Origin: Niallia taxi
Lineage (GTDB): Bacteria; Bacillota; Bacilli; Bacillales; Cytobacillaceae
Direction of reading: 5' to 3'
DNA: 64,000 bases
Assembly: GCF_032818155.1 (NCBI RefSeq)
Contig: NZ_CP102590.1
Span: 186,001 to 250,000, forward strand
The notes under the pieces are model-generated. The model made no database searches. It was given only the letters and a program-made list of their open reading frames with translations, and was not told the DNA's origin. Positions 1-9,320 of this stretch are shown here, piece after piece. Positions within the stretch are counted from its first letter, which is position 1, and the number at the start of each line of letters is the position of its first letter. Both the position numbers and the translations under genes were made by a program.

Positions 1-528
1 AAAGAGTATTTAAAAATAAGCTTAGAGGAAATAAATAGAGCTAATGAAATAATTTCTGATTATCTCTCTTTAGGAAAAAATCAAACAAGAAAAAAACATA
101 GTGTTATGGATTTAGAGCTAGAAGCAAAAAAATCAATTTCCTCCCTATCTTCTTATGCACTTATGAGCAATGTGGAGATTTCCTTAGAAGTAGATGGACG
201 AGCGGTCATTTCGGGAAATTCATCCCAGATTCAACAAATGTTTATCAATATTATTAAAAACTCCATTGAAGCAGCTGCGAAAAATGTTAGTGTAAAAATC
301 AGCCAGAATAAGAAGCAGGTTGATATTTTTATTGTAGATGACGGAGAAGGCTTAACAACAGACCAAATCGATAAGCTTGGTTTGCCTTTTTACTCAACAA
401 AGGAAAAAGGGACAGGCCTGGGGTTAATGGTAACACTTCAAATAATTGGTGAGATGGGAGGAAAATGGCGCGTAACAAGCGATAAAAAGAATGGAACCAT
501 TTTCCAAATAACTTTCCATGAAATTTAA
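1..528 (+). CDS. Sensor histidine kinase, C-terminal part (5' end outside window)
   Basis: The frame is open from base 1, so the start lies upstream and about 175 C-terminal residues are present. The first residues (EYLKISLEEINRANEIISD) look like the end of a HisKA dimerisation helix of the sporulation-kinase type (KinB/KinE-like). They are followed by a complete HATPase_c domain with an N box (NIIKNSIEA), a G1 box (DDGEGL) and a G2 box (GTGLGLMV). The phospho-acceptor histidine and the sensor domains are not visible. Kinases of this kind autophosphorylate at the membrane and feed the Spo0 phosphorelay or a dedicated response regulator. Which one applies here cannot be told. A strong terminator follows, so this is the last gene of its unit. 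Confidence 0.88.
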   Translation, partial: KEYLKISLEEINRANEIISDYLSLGKNQTRKKHSVMDLELEAKKSISSLSSYALMSNVEISLEVDGRAVISGNSSQIQQMFINIIKNSIEAAAKNVSVKISQNKKQVDIFIVDDGEGLTTDQIDKLGLPFYSTKEKGTGLGLMVTLQIIGEMGGKWRVTSDKKNGTIFQITFHEI

Positions 529-540
529 CAAAATACTGAA

Positions 541-583
541 TAAAGCGGTTTTCCGATATAAAGGAAAACCGCTTTATTTTTTT
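541..583 (+). terminator. Intrinsic terminator after the histidine kinase
   Basis: A 14-bp perfect stem (541-554 with 563-576) has an 8-nt loop and a T run directly after it, 13 bases beyond the kinase stop codon. Confidence 0.9.
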
Positions 584-762
584 ATAATTTTCAAATTCAT
601 TAAAAGAAATGCTTGAATGTAAGTAAATGTTTAGTAAATATGAATTGGTATCTATATTAGAACCTGATATTTTTTACGTTTATTTAGTAATTAAATTCTA
701 ATTTTACTTATAAAATAAGTGTAAGAACAAATATTTAAGTGTTTTTTTAAGAATCTATTGAA

Positions 763-776
763 TGTAAGCGTATTCC
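763..776. promoter_or_regulatory. Possible cre/LacI-type operator
   Basis: TGTAAGCGTATTCC, 58 bases before the regulator's GTG start, matches the cre consensus (TGWAANCGNTNWCA) with two mismatches and has the central CG typical of LacI/CcpA operators. It could be a CcpA site or the autoregulatory site of the downstream regulator. The evidence is motif similarity only. Confidence 0.3.
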
Positions 777-833
777 ATGTTATATTTTCGTTAGAATATT
801 TAGTTAATATAACTAATGGTGGTAGGTGAACTA

Positions 834-1859
834 GTGGCAACTATAAAGGATATTGCAGAAAAAGCGAATGTTTCTACTGCAACTGTCTCAAGAATACTTA
901 ATAAAGATCAAAGCCTGTCTGTAACAGAGGAAACGAAAAAGCGTGTAATGAAGGTGGCAAGTGAGTTAGATTATAAACCAGTAAGAAAAAAGCAGACGAA
1001 AGAAATAAAAAAAGTAAACAATTATCAAATCGGGATTATCTTTTTGAATGATGAAGCAATTGATCCTTATTTTCAATCCATCCGCCTTGGTGTAGAAACC
1101 ATTTGCAGTCAATTTTCTATTAATCTTGCAGTAATGATGACAGTCGGAAACACTCCCGTTTCATCAGAAGGTCTTGTTGGGTTAGATGGATTGATTGTGA
1201 TTGGCGACATTGATATAGCGGATCTGCAAACACTATATATGGAAAACGAGCATATTATTGCCGTAGATCAAGTGCCAGCAGTTTCGAATATTGATGTTGT
1301 TGTTGCAGACTTGAAAGGAGCAACACGGAATGTGCTTAATCATCTCTTTGAATTAGGGCATACAGATATTGCCTATATCGGAGGAGAGGGAAAGGTATTT
1401 AGTGTGAGCAATCTTCATACAGCTGCAAAGGTAGATATAAGAAGAAAAACGTATGAACACGTTATGAAGGAGAACGGGTTAATCTGTCACGTGCTTGAAG
1501 GAGATTGGGGACCAAGTGGAGGCTATTCCTTAACAAAGCAACTCATTGACTCCAACCAAATTCCAACAGCTATTGTTGTTGCAAGTGACCCGATGGCTTT
1601 AGGTGTTCTTCGTGCATTGCATGAAAATGATATAAACGTACCGCAGGACATCTCTGTATTCAGCTTTGATGATATTGAAGCAGCTGCATTCATGAACCCG
1701 CGGCTTTCTACTGTAAAAGTATATGGGGAGGAAATGGGGAAAACAGCGGTAAAGCTGCTTTATGACAGATTGAATGGCAGAAGTGTTCCAATGAAAGTGA
1801 CAATACCTACTGAACTAGTGTTTCGTGATAGTGTAAGTGATGCAAAAAAATCAGTATAG
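834..1859 (+). CDS. LacI/GalR-family transcriptional regulator (probably alpha-galactoside operon)
   Basis: The protein is 341 residues with the family layout: an N-terminal helix-turn-helix (ATIKDIAEKANVSTATVSRI), a hinge helix, and a periplasmic-binding-protein-like sugar domain. A longer ATG start at 816 exists. I prefer GTG 834 because it gives the standard family N terminus and has AGGTG five bases upstream. The gene sits about 70 bases in front of an alpha-galactosidase on the same strand with no terminator between, as in MsmR/GanR-type loci. The likely role is a repressor of galactoside use, relieved by a galactoside. The local assignment rests on context; the family is clear. Confidence 0.88.
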   Translation: MATIKDIAEKANVSTATVSRILNKDQSLSVTEETKKRVMKVASELDYKPVRKKQTKEIKKVNNYQIGIIFLNDEAIDPYFQSIRLGVETICSQFSINLAVMMTVGNTPVSSEGLVGLDGLIVIGDIDIADLQTLYMENEHIIAVDQVPAVSNIDVVVADLKGATRNVLNHLFELGHTDIAYIGGEGKVFSVSNLHTAAKVDIRRKTYEHVMKENGLICHVLEGDWGPSGGYSLTKQLIDSNQIPTAIVVASDPMALGVLRALHENDINVPQDISVFSFDDIEAAAFMNPRLSTVKVYGEEMGKTAVKLLYDRLNGRSVPMKVTIPTELVFRDSVSDAKKSV

Positions 1860-1930
1860 CGAATTATCTATTATATAAATGTTTTGGAAAAGAAAACAGT
1901 GTGACTATTAATAGAGGGAGTTGGCCGTTT

Positions 1931-4132
1931 ATGGGGATTTTTTTTGATGCGAAGAGGAAAATTTTTCATTTAAAAGCAAAAGATACAAGTTATGTTATGG
2001 AAGTGGTCAGAGACGGTTATTTAGTTCATCTTTATTGGGGCAGAAAGGTTCAGGAATACCATCATCCTAACTATTTGCAGCAAATGGACAGAGGATTTTC
2101 GGGAAATCCTTATCAGCATAAGGAGGACAGAACTTTTTCACTTGATACATTGCCGCAAGAATATCCGCAATATGGAAACTCTGATTTTAGAAAGCCAGCC
2201 TATCAAATTCAGCTGGAGAATGGATCGACAGTGACCGATTTGCGTTACGATTCGCATACTATTCATAAAGGGAAAATGCCGTTAGATGGGCTTCCTGTTA
2301 CATATGTTGAAAAGGAAGAAGAAGCGGAAACATTGGAAATCACAATGATTGATAAGCTAATCGGGTTAAAGGTCATTTTAAGCTACACGGTGTTCAACCA
2401 TTTTAATGTGATTACCAGATCAGTGAAAATTGTTAATGATGGCAATACCTCACTCAAGCTCTTAAATGTTCAGAGTCTTTGTGTAGATTTTCGGGAGGCT
2501 GACTTTGATTTTCTGCATCTTCATGGAGCACATGTAAGAGAGCGTCATATAGAAAGACAGCCATTGCGACATGGCATCCAATCAATTGAAAGTGCACGTG
2601 GTTCGAGCAGTCACCAGCATAACCCGTTCATCGCCTTGCTTAGGAAGGACGCAACAGAACATGCAGGTGAGGTATATGGGTTTAACTTTGTCTACAGCGG
2701 CAATTTTCTGGCACAAGCGGAGGTAGATCAATTCAGAAACACAAGGGTCACAATGGGAATTAATCCGTTTGATTTCAGCTGGAAGCTTGATCCGGGAGCA
2801 GTTTTTCAAGCACCTGAGGCTGTTATGGTGTATTCATCAGCAGGGCTTGGGGATATGTCGAGGACCTTTCACGACCTGTATCGAACACGTTTAGTAAGAG
2901 GAGAGTTTAGGGACAAGGAACGTCCGATATTGGTTAACAACTGGGAGGCCACTTATTTTAATTTCACTGCAGACAAAATCCTTGAAATAGCTGATGCTGG
3001 AAAAGAATTAGGTATCGAATTATTCGTTCTTGATGATGGCTGGTTTGGAAAGCGAGATAATGATAAGTCATCCTTGGGTGATTGGTTCGTCGATCTTCGT
3101 AAGCTTCCAGACGGACTTGATAACTTGGCCCTTCAAGTAAAAGAGAAAGGTATGCAATTCGGCGTATGGTTCGAACCGGAAATGGTCTCTGTTGACAGTG
3201 ATTTGTTCCGTGAACATCCAGATTGGTGTCTTCATGTACCAGGACGTGAATCCTCAGAAAGCCGCAATCAATTAGTGTTAGATCTTTCGAGGGAAGATGT
3301 TCGCAAAGAAATTATAAAACGAGTTAGCGACATTTTAACAAATATCCCGATTTCCTATGTAAAATGGGATATGAACCGTAATATGACAGAAATTGGATCA
3401 GCTCAGCTTCCCGCGGACAGACAGAGAGAAACGGCACATAGATATATGCTTGGTTTATATAAGATACTTGAGAAAATTACTGGAGATTTTCCACATGTCC
3501 TTTTTGAAAGCTGCTCAGGCGGTGGTGGAAGGTTTGATGCGGGGATGCTCTATTATATGCCGCAAACATGGACCAGCGATAATACTGATGCAGTCTCAAG
3601 ACTGAAAATTCAATATGGAACAAGCTTGGTTTATCCGGTTTCTTCTATTGGAGCACATGTCTCTGCCGTTCCAAATCACCAGGTACAGCGAATAGCTTCT
3701 ATTGAAATGCGCGGACATGTTGCTATGTCCGGCAACTTTGGCTATGAACTAGATTTGACGAAGCTGACAGCAGACGAGAAAACTGCAGTGAAAAACCAAG
3801 TGTCAAGCTATAAGGAAATTCGCAAGCTCATACAGTTTGGTGATTTTTACCGCTTGAAAAGTCCATTTGAAGGAAATGAAACAGCATGGCTGTTTACCAA
3901 TAAAGACAAAACAGAAATGATTGTTTATTATTTTAGGGTGCTCGCAGAACCAGCAGCCCCAGCTTCTGTTCTGAAATTAACAGGGGTTGATGTTCAGAAA
4001 ATATATCAAGTAAACGGTACAGATATTATCTATGGTGGAGACGAACTCACATATGCTGGAATGAGCATACCAATAGAATTGCAAGGAGACTTTCAAAGCT
4101 ATTGCTGGCATTTAAAAGCAATTAAAGAATAG
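1931..4132 (+). CDS. Alpha-galactosidase, glycoside hydrolase family 36
   Basis: About 733 residues, the usual length of the ~730-residue tetrameric bacterial GH36 enzymes. These hydrolyse terminal alpha-1,6-galactose from melibiose, raffinose and similar oligosaccharides with retention. The nucleophile motif KWDMNR places the Asp near residue 480. The acid/base motif SCSGGGGRFD places the Asp near residue 536. There is no signal peptide, so it should be cytoplasmic and depend on an importer that is not in this window. ATG 1931 is preferred over GTG 1901 because AGGGAG lies ten bases before it. It follows the LacI regulator closely and is probably co-transcribed with it. Confidence 0.93.
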   Translation: MGIFFDAKRKIFHLKAKDTSYVMEVVRDGYLVHLYWGRKVQEYHHPNYLQQMDRGFSGNPYQHKEDRTFSLDTLPQEYPQYGNSDFRKPAYQIQLENGSTVTDLRYDSHTIHKGKMPLDGLPVTYVEKEEEAETLEITMIDKLIGLKVILSYTVFNHFNVITRSVKIVNDGNTSLKLLNVQSLCVDFREADFDFLHLHGAHVRERHIERQPLRHGIQSIESARGSSSHQHNPFIALLRKDATEHAGEVYGFNFVYSGNFLAQAEVDQFRNTRVTMGINPFDFSWKLDPGAVFQAPEAVMVYSSAGLGDMSRTFHDLYRTRLVRGEFRDKERPILVNNWEATYFNFTADKILEIADAGKELGIELFVLDDGWFGKRDNDKSSLGDWFVDLRKLPDGLDNLALQVKEKGMQFGVWFEPEMVSVDSDLFREHPDWCLHVPGRESSESRNQLVLDLSREDVRKEIIKRVSDILTNIPISYVKWDMNRNMTEIGSAQLPADRQRETAHRYMLGLYKILEKITGDFPHVLFESCSGGGGRFDAGMLYYMPQTWTSDNTDAVSRLKIQYGTSLVYPVSSIGAHVSAVPNHQVQRIASIEMRGHVAMSGNFGYELDLTKLTADEKTAVKNQVSSYKEIRKLIQFGDFYRLKSPFEGNETAWLFTNKDKTEMIVYYFRVLAEPAAPASVLKLTGVDVQKIYQVNGTDIIYGGDELTYAGMSIPIELQGDFQSYCWHLKAIKE

Positions 4133-4198
4133 GTTCCTAAAGGCGATCGTCATGCACCACAGTTTAGCAAACGTTAATCATTGTTATATCAACGTTTC

Positions 4199-4238
4199 AA
4201 AGCACTTCTCTTTTTCGAGGGAAGTGCTTTTTAATTTT
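4199..4238 (+). terminator. Intrinsic terminator after alpha-galactosidase
   Basis: AAAGCACTTC pairs with GAAGTGCTTT across a 12-base loop, followed by a T-rich stretch. Immediately after it, GGTTACGA occurs twice (4240-4247 and 4252-4259), at the edge of the degenerate region that follows. Confidence 0.85.
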
Positions 4239-4329
4239 TGGTTACGAGTTTGGTTACGACTTTTTTTAGAGCCGTTAACAAATTATTCTTGCCTGCGATA
4301 GTTCTCTAATGCATGAATAGTATCGACTC

Positions 4330-4917
4330 TTGTTTTTTCGTTACACACTAAGGGTTACAAAGAATGAGGCAGCTGTTCATACAAGTGATAGCGGTAGTTC
4401 GGAAACCTATAAACACCTAAACTTGAATGACATAGTAGAAGTGGTAGAACAAAGAGGTACTTGGTTTAAAATTAAAGATGGCGCCACATATGGATGGATA
4501 TGGGATCAATATGTATCCACCGATTTAACACCAGAAAAGATTCTTTACAAATTAAGGGTTACTAAAGACGAAGCTGCTGTCCACATAAGTGATAGTGGAA
4601 GTTCGGATACTTATAAACATTTAAAATTCAATGACATAGTTGAAGTGGTAGAGCAAAAAGGTACTTGGTATAAAATTAAAGACGGTACTACATATGGATG
4701 GATATGGGATCAACATTTTGTAGGGGAGAGGGAATATCGCTTATTGTATTTTCCTGCTTTTTTTCTTCCTGGAACAATTCATCGAATGATATTTGGCTCA
4801 TTATATTACTCCGATCTTTTAAATTACTGTTTAAAAATATACTTAAAAAGAGGGAAGAGGTTATTTATTTCGATTTTCTTCCATCTTCTCAATAATCTTT
4901 TTACCTTCATCCCTTGA
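4330..4917 (+). pseudogene. Remnant with two tandem bacterial SH3 domains
   Basis: The open frame begins at a TTG with no ribosome binding site and encodes two near-identical bacterial SH3 repeats of about 68 residues. Each starts LRVTKxEAAVH and ends YGWIWDQ. The DNA of the two repeats (about 4345-4512 and 4549-4716) is also strongly similar, pointing to recent tandem duplication. Such domains usually sit at the C terminus of secreted peptidoglycan hydrolases or phage endolysins and bind the wall. No catalytic domain or signal peptide is present. After the second repeat the frame runs into unrelated sequence that overlaps the recombinase remnant. I read it as the tail of a lost wall hydrolase, not a functional gene. 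Confidence 0.6.
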
Positions 4918-5588
4918 GAGGTTTGTATACTTTGAAGTTGTTTCAATGCTGCTGTGCCCTAACTGATCTCTAAGTGTGATTATATCTCCACCTTGAAGTA
5001 TCCAGTCATTAGCAAACGAGTGCCTCATTTTATGAGGACTTAAACCTTTACCAGTACTAAATTCATTCTGGGCATAAAATTCTTTGGTATATTTACTAAC
5101 TAAAGTCTGTATTGACCTAACGGAGAGAGGTTGGACCATGCCGCCTTTATATTTACTCACAAATACATAGATATCCGATTCCTTTGTGTTAAACGTTTCT
5201 TGTCGGACTCTCAGATAGGCTTTTAACTCCTCAAGTGCAGCTTGTAGAACTAGTACCGTATCTTCTTTATTACCTTGACATTTCGATAAAAATAACATTC
5301 TCCATCTTCATTTTCCGTCTTTGTGGTTAAGTAGCTAAAGAGGGATTTTAATGCATTTATATTGCTATCTACTGCATCTTTGCTCCGGCGACAAATAGGG
5401 GCAGGGGGAGACTTGGTTTTTTCCTTTTCTGTTCTAATGTCTTCGTTTTAGTTAAAAAACTTTAAGTATTCATGTACATATCCTAATAGAGAAGAGGGAG
5501 AATATTTAGCTCTTCGTTTAGACCAAATATACTCATGTACATAATCAGGCATGCATTTGAGGGAGCATGAAATTTCACGCAGACTTAA
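4861..5588 (-). pseudogene. Decayed XerS-like tyrosine recombinase
   Basis: The C-terminal catalytic half is open from 5298 to 4861 and carries HKMRHSF, LGHSSIETT and the nucleophile in TSKYTNL. Upstream on the same strand, in another frame, are two N-terminal pieces. One is a core-binding start (MPDYVHEYIWSKRR through VHEYLKFFN, about 5552-5450), which ends at a stop. The other is a second helical block (DAVDSNINALKSLF to CYFYRNV, about 5380-5290). The order matches XerS-type recombinases. The linker after FFN and the segment after YFYRNV carrying the first catalytic arginine are deleted. Recombinases of this type cut and rejoin DNA at dif-like or attachment sites. This copy cannot be active. 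Confidence 0.75.
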
Positions 5589-5639
5589 TTAAATTAGAAA
5601 TAAGGAGGCTGAACAGTCTTGCCCATTGAATCTAGGCAA

Positions 5640-6785
5640 AGAATTATACATGAAGAACATTAGTTGACATATTAATATTATTATAAACTATAATAGCTAC
5701 TTTTATTAATTACTCTGATTTTGTGTATTATTAGAAGTCTTCTTTTCTAATGTAATTAGTACCAGAAAGGATAAAACGAAAACTAGTATATCAACAATAG
5801 ATAAGAGTACTGTATTTGCAGCTAGATATGTAAATGAATACGCAGCTGAGAAGAAAAAATAAAAACAAACCAGTTGCATTACTTATTACTATCTAAATCG
5901 AGTTAATTATTGAATTAATGTACAAAACTAGAGCACTACGACAATACATTACTAAATGAACCATATTATAAACGTATATCTCTGCTTAACGATCTATCAT
6001 ACTACCCAAACCAAACAATTTATCTGTCGCCCCTGTATATTCAGATGGAGACACTTAGATTTAGAGAGAGCAGTAGCAAGAGATAACAATAAGCCTTATT
6101 ACTTGGACCCTCGTCCTAACAATGTCATTTTTATAACCAAATATTATCAATATTCCACTGTCTCTATAAGTGGAATAAGAGAAGAAAAATTTGGCTGACT
6201 TATGGAGGGAGATTCCAAATATAGAGGAATATTAGAATTTGTTCCACCCGATGAAAGAAAGGCTGATACTTCAGAAGCTTATGAAATCTTGAATAGAATA
6301 TTAATTACTAAATTTATTAAATCAAATAAAGAGAAAAGTGAAGTATTTACTTAAAATATTAGATTATTGTTCAATATATTCTAATAAGGAATATCTAGCT
6401 TTTATTAATATTTTAATCCATTTGTTGAAAGAGAAGAGCCTAATCACTATAAATATAATTGGACATACCCAGTTTGTTGGTGGACTGGTAAAAATAGATT
6501 GAATAGAAAAGCGTTTAAGGTGTTTTTTCCTAATTCTATAGAAATATTAAAATGAAAAAGTACTTTCACCACAGTATAGAAATGTACTTAAATAATCAGG
6601 GGCATTGATTCAATAAACATTATTGCTCTTTTCTTATATTTCTTAGGAGACTATATTGCATTACAAATTGTAGAATAAGTACAGTTAATTAATTTGAGGG
6701 CTGACCGTTATAGTTTTCTTTGCTATGACAAGATATGTCTAAGCAAGTATGGTAGAGGAACTTTCACAAAAAGTCTGTAAAAATA
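5640..6785. other. Degenerate stretch with unidentified ORF fragments
   Basis: There is no intact gene. Several short coding-like pieces lie on the plus strand. One is a stretch within 5956-6198 (ERAVARDNNKPYYLDPRP...). Another is a 50-codon frame at 6202-6354 (EFVPPDERKADTSEAYEIL). A third, around 6420-6555, contains YPVCWWTGKNRLNRKAFKVFFP and ends at a TGA. They change frame relative to one another and lack ribosome binding sites. The overall impression is one or two decayed genes of unknown family. I do not recognise a product. Confidence 0.35.
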
Positions 6786-6812
6786 AAAAAGAGTAGCCTT
6801 TGCTACTCTTCA
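6786..6812 (-). terminator. Hairpin terminator, minus strand
   Basis: AGAGTAGC pairs with GCTACTCT around a short loop. On the minus strand it is followed by a T-rich run; on the plus strand it is not. It would end transcription of the signal peptidase remnant and the small ORF to its right. Confidence 0.55.
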
Positions 6813-6840
6813 ATAAAATAATTTCTGCAATTTCCAATCA

Positions 6841-6867
6841 AAGGATCAAAAGGATCAAAAGGATCAA
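6841..6867. repeat. Three tandem copies of a 9-bp repeat
   Basis: AAGGATCAA occurs three times in a row. Read on the minus strand it would encode a repeated Asp-Pro-Phe in a short open stretch (IDPFDPFDPFDWKLQKLFY) that ends just before the hairpin at 6786. No start with a ribosome binding site was found for that stretch. Confidence 0.6.
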
Positions 6868-6892
6868 TCCTTATTATCATTTTCTTCAAAAA

Positions 6893-6991
6893 TTATTTTT
6901 TTAACCACAAAAACACTTTTTTATAACCTAATATTAATAAAATGAATATAAAAGCAATAATCATTAAAAAAATAGGCACTATGATTTTCAA
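6893..6991 (-). CDS. Possible small single-pass membrane protein (32 residues)
   Basis: A TTG start at 6991 is preceded by GGGAG at a suitable distance. The product is one strongly hydrophobic helix (IIVPIFLMIIAFIFILLIL) followed by a basic tail (GYKKVFLWLKK). It lies 24 bases after the signal peptidase remnant on the same strand and would have been co-transcribed with it. Because its neighbours are decayed it may also be a leftover. No family was recognised. Confidence 0.3.
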   Translation of the reverse strand: MKIIVPIFLMIIAFIFILLILGYKKVFLWLKK

Positions 6992-7015
6992 AAAGAACAC
7001 TCCCATATATATATG

Positions 7016-7390
7016 TTATAAAACAACAATAAATTTCCCGATAATTTGCATCTCTTCTATATTTCCAATCATGCGGCTATCTACAGACACATCTCTATTA
7101 TCTCCTAATAAGAAATAAGAATTATCTGGTATAATAACTTCAAAATCTTCAGTGAACCTATATGGCATTAACTCTATATTTTCGTCTAATTTTTGCCCAT
7201 TTATATAAACTTCATTATTAATTATACTTAATTATTCACCAGACATTCCTATAATTCTCTTTACATAAATTGAATTCTCATACTCGAAAAAAATTATATC
7301 AAATCTATTTAAATCATGATACTTTATACCCAATTTTAATTAACGTTGACATTTTGTCAACTGATGATATCTCCAAATCTCCATGTCTAC
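7016..7390 (-). pseudogene. Type I signal peptidase (S26) remnant
   Basis: Translated in pieces on the minus strand, this reads as a SipS/LepB-type signal peptidase. Around 7378-7332 it has GDIIS and VDKMSTLIKIGYK in shifting frames. Next comes HDLNRFDIIFFEYENSIYVKRIIGMSGE, containing the general-base lysine (YVKRIIG). A stop codon follows, then LSIINNEVYINGQKL and the conserved box SYFLLGDNRDVSVDSR, ending IIGKFIVVL. The N-terminal anchor and the nucleophilic serine box are missing or unreadable. There are at least two frameshifts and one in-frame stop, so no active enzyme can be made. Confidence 0.75.
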
Positions 7391-7417
7391 CCTGTAATAG
7401 TAAAATATTTTATGTAA

Positions 7418-9167
7418 GTTGACTCTTCTCCTTTAATAACAGGTTCCGTAGACGTTACCTGGCCTTCTATGTATGGAGCTAAATCTTACGAATTACAAAT
7501 GTATAATGGAAAAAGTTTTGAGACTGTATATACAGGTTCAGGGACAAGTTGGTCTTCAAAAAATAAAAAAATGTTTCCTAAATCACCTTACTCTACAAGC
7601 AGTAGTTACAAACTTGATGGTACAGGTTTGAACTTCCAGTAGATCCAAGTGCTTTTTATTCGGCAAAGAATGGTACTTCAACAACAAGAAAAGAATATGG
7701 ATTTAAAGTAAAGGCTATATATGAAAATGGGTCAAGTGCTCTATCTTCTGAAGTGAAAAAGGCAATTCCAGCTAATTTGGTAGATATACCTGATATTCCG
7801 ACAGTAAAAGCCTATTCTTATGCTGAAAATGATTCTGTGAATAAAGGAAGAGGATGGCTTGATATCTCATGGGATTCGGTTCCTGGTGCTACAGGATATA
7901 AAGTTCTAATCCTCAATGGTGTTAAATACGAAGAGTATTCGGTTGGGAATGTAACAAAATGGTCAACCAAAGGACAAAAAATATGGCCAACTGACGCAGA
8001 AATTGCTGCAGGAAAATATGCTCTTCATAAAGATAAAATGGGTGCAGAACTTACTATTAATCCGTACTCTATTTATCTAAATTCAGGCGATTATTTCATG
8101 TTCAAACGCTATTCTATTAGAGTTAAAGCAGAATCGGCTTTAGGAGATACTATTCAATCTGATTCTCAGTACGGATATATACCTTTACCTACAGTAAAAG
8201 ATATCTCCGTAACAAATGAAATTGTGGATGATGTAAATAATCGTGGAATTCTTAATATTAAATGGGATAAGGTAACCGATGCTGGGGGCTACATCGTAGA
8301 AATCAATGATGGAAGTGGCTATCAAAGTTTTGATGTTGGGAATGTCACGTCTTGGTCTACTTTGAAAGATAAAGATGGAGAAACTTTTAGTTTATTCCCT
8401 GATGTAGACTATCTTCCAATGGATCCTACCCCGTACTATAAGGATACTGACTCATCTTTACTTAAAAAGGGTTATGAAGTAAGAGTAAGAGCTTATACAA
8501 TAAACGATAATACAGAACCACCAAGTGAAAGGGATAAAATTGATGGACCAAGAGGTTTAAGCGCAGCATCTTCAACAATCACTAGCTCTTTTGCTCCAAA
8601 TGATGAATTAGCTGGGATAGAAGATTACTATACTGTTGGAACTCACACAATGGGTAACACTACAGCATCAGTTAACGTAACAACAGGGAACGTTAACCTA
8701 AGCTTTAACGACCATTCTTTATATGCACGAGGAGTATTAGATTTTGATTTTAGTAGATATTATAACTCCAAATCAAGCCAAACTTCTGCATTAGGTAAAG
8801 GGTGGACATTTGATGGAAACGAATATTTTGTAAAGAAATCAACTGGTTCTTCAGATTTTATTACTTTGATGAAGATGGTACTCGACATGAGTTTGTTTAT
8901 AATTCTAGTACTGGTGTATATACTTCGCCTAAAGGTAAGTATCTACAATTAAAAGATGCTATAGTCAATAGCAAAGCTGGATTCATATTGACAGATACTG
9001 ACGGTTTCTCAAAGTATTTTGAAGCAGATCCAACAGAAGCTAACAAATACAGACTATCTTACTACCAGGATAAAAATAATAATAGAATTGCTTTTAAATA
9101 TACTTCTGATAATCTATTATCCGAAATTGCAGAAGTAGATACAGACTTGCAAGAAATAGTTTTTTAA
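7418..9167 (+). pseudogene. Truncated and frameshifted YD/RHS-type wall-associated protein (WapA-like)
   Basis: Three tandem fibronectin-III-like modules are readable. Each has WxSVxGAxxYxV, a 'WSTK' segment and a late 'YxxRVKA' strand. They are followed by the N-terminal boundary of an RHS/YD core (YTVGTHTMGNTTASVNVTTG, LSFNDHSL, RYYNSKS, GKGWTFDG). The first piece runs from a stop at 7417 to a stop near 7640. The frame changes there, continues through an internal GTG at 7753, and changes again near 8865, after which FDEDGTRHEFVYNSSTGVY and DGFSKYFEADP are readable to the stop at 9167. The signal peptide, most YD repeats and any C-terminal toxin are absent. Intact relatives are secreted polymorphic toxins of over 2000 residues. 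Confidence 0.75.
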
Positions 9168-9170
9168 TAG

Positions 9171-9200
9171 AGAGCTGCCGAATGGCAGCTCTTTTCTATT
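9171..9200 (+). terminator. Intrinsic terminator after the YD remnant
   Basis: AGAGCTGCC pairs with GGCAGCTCT around a 4-base loop, with a short T-rich tail. Confidence 0.8.
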
Positions 9201-9320
9201 TCCATTTATGGCTGTTTCCACCATTAGTTGTATATTCATGTGAAAATTATAGTAAATCAACCGATAAAAGAATGAAGAGTATTATTAAACGATTGTATTG
9301 TAAAGAAGGAAGAGGTCAAT

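Noticed and set aside
4240..4260. GGTTACGA direct repeat as a phage attachment site
   Set aside because: No matching copy was found at the right side of the degenerate region, so att status is unsupported.
5956..6198. Plus-strand 80-codon frame
   Set aside because: Part of a degenerate stretch, no ribosome binding site, and only its second half looks coding. Kept as part of the degenerate region.
6841..6867. 9-bp tandem repeat as a CRISPR-like or iteron origin
   Set aside because: Only three adjacent copies without spacers, and no replication gene nearby.
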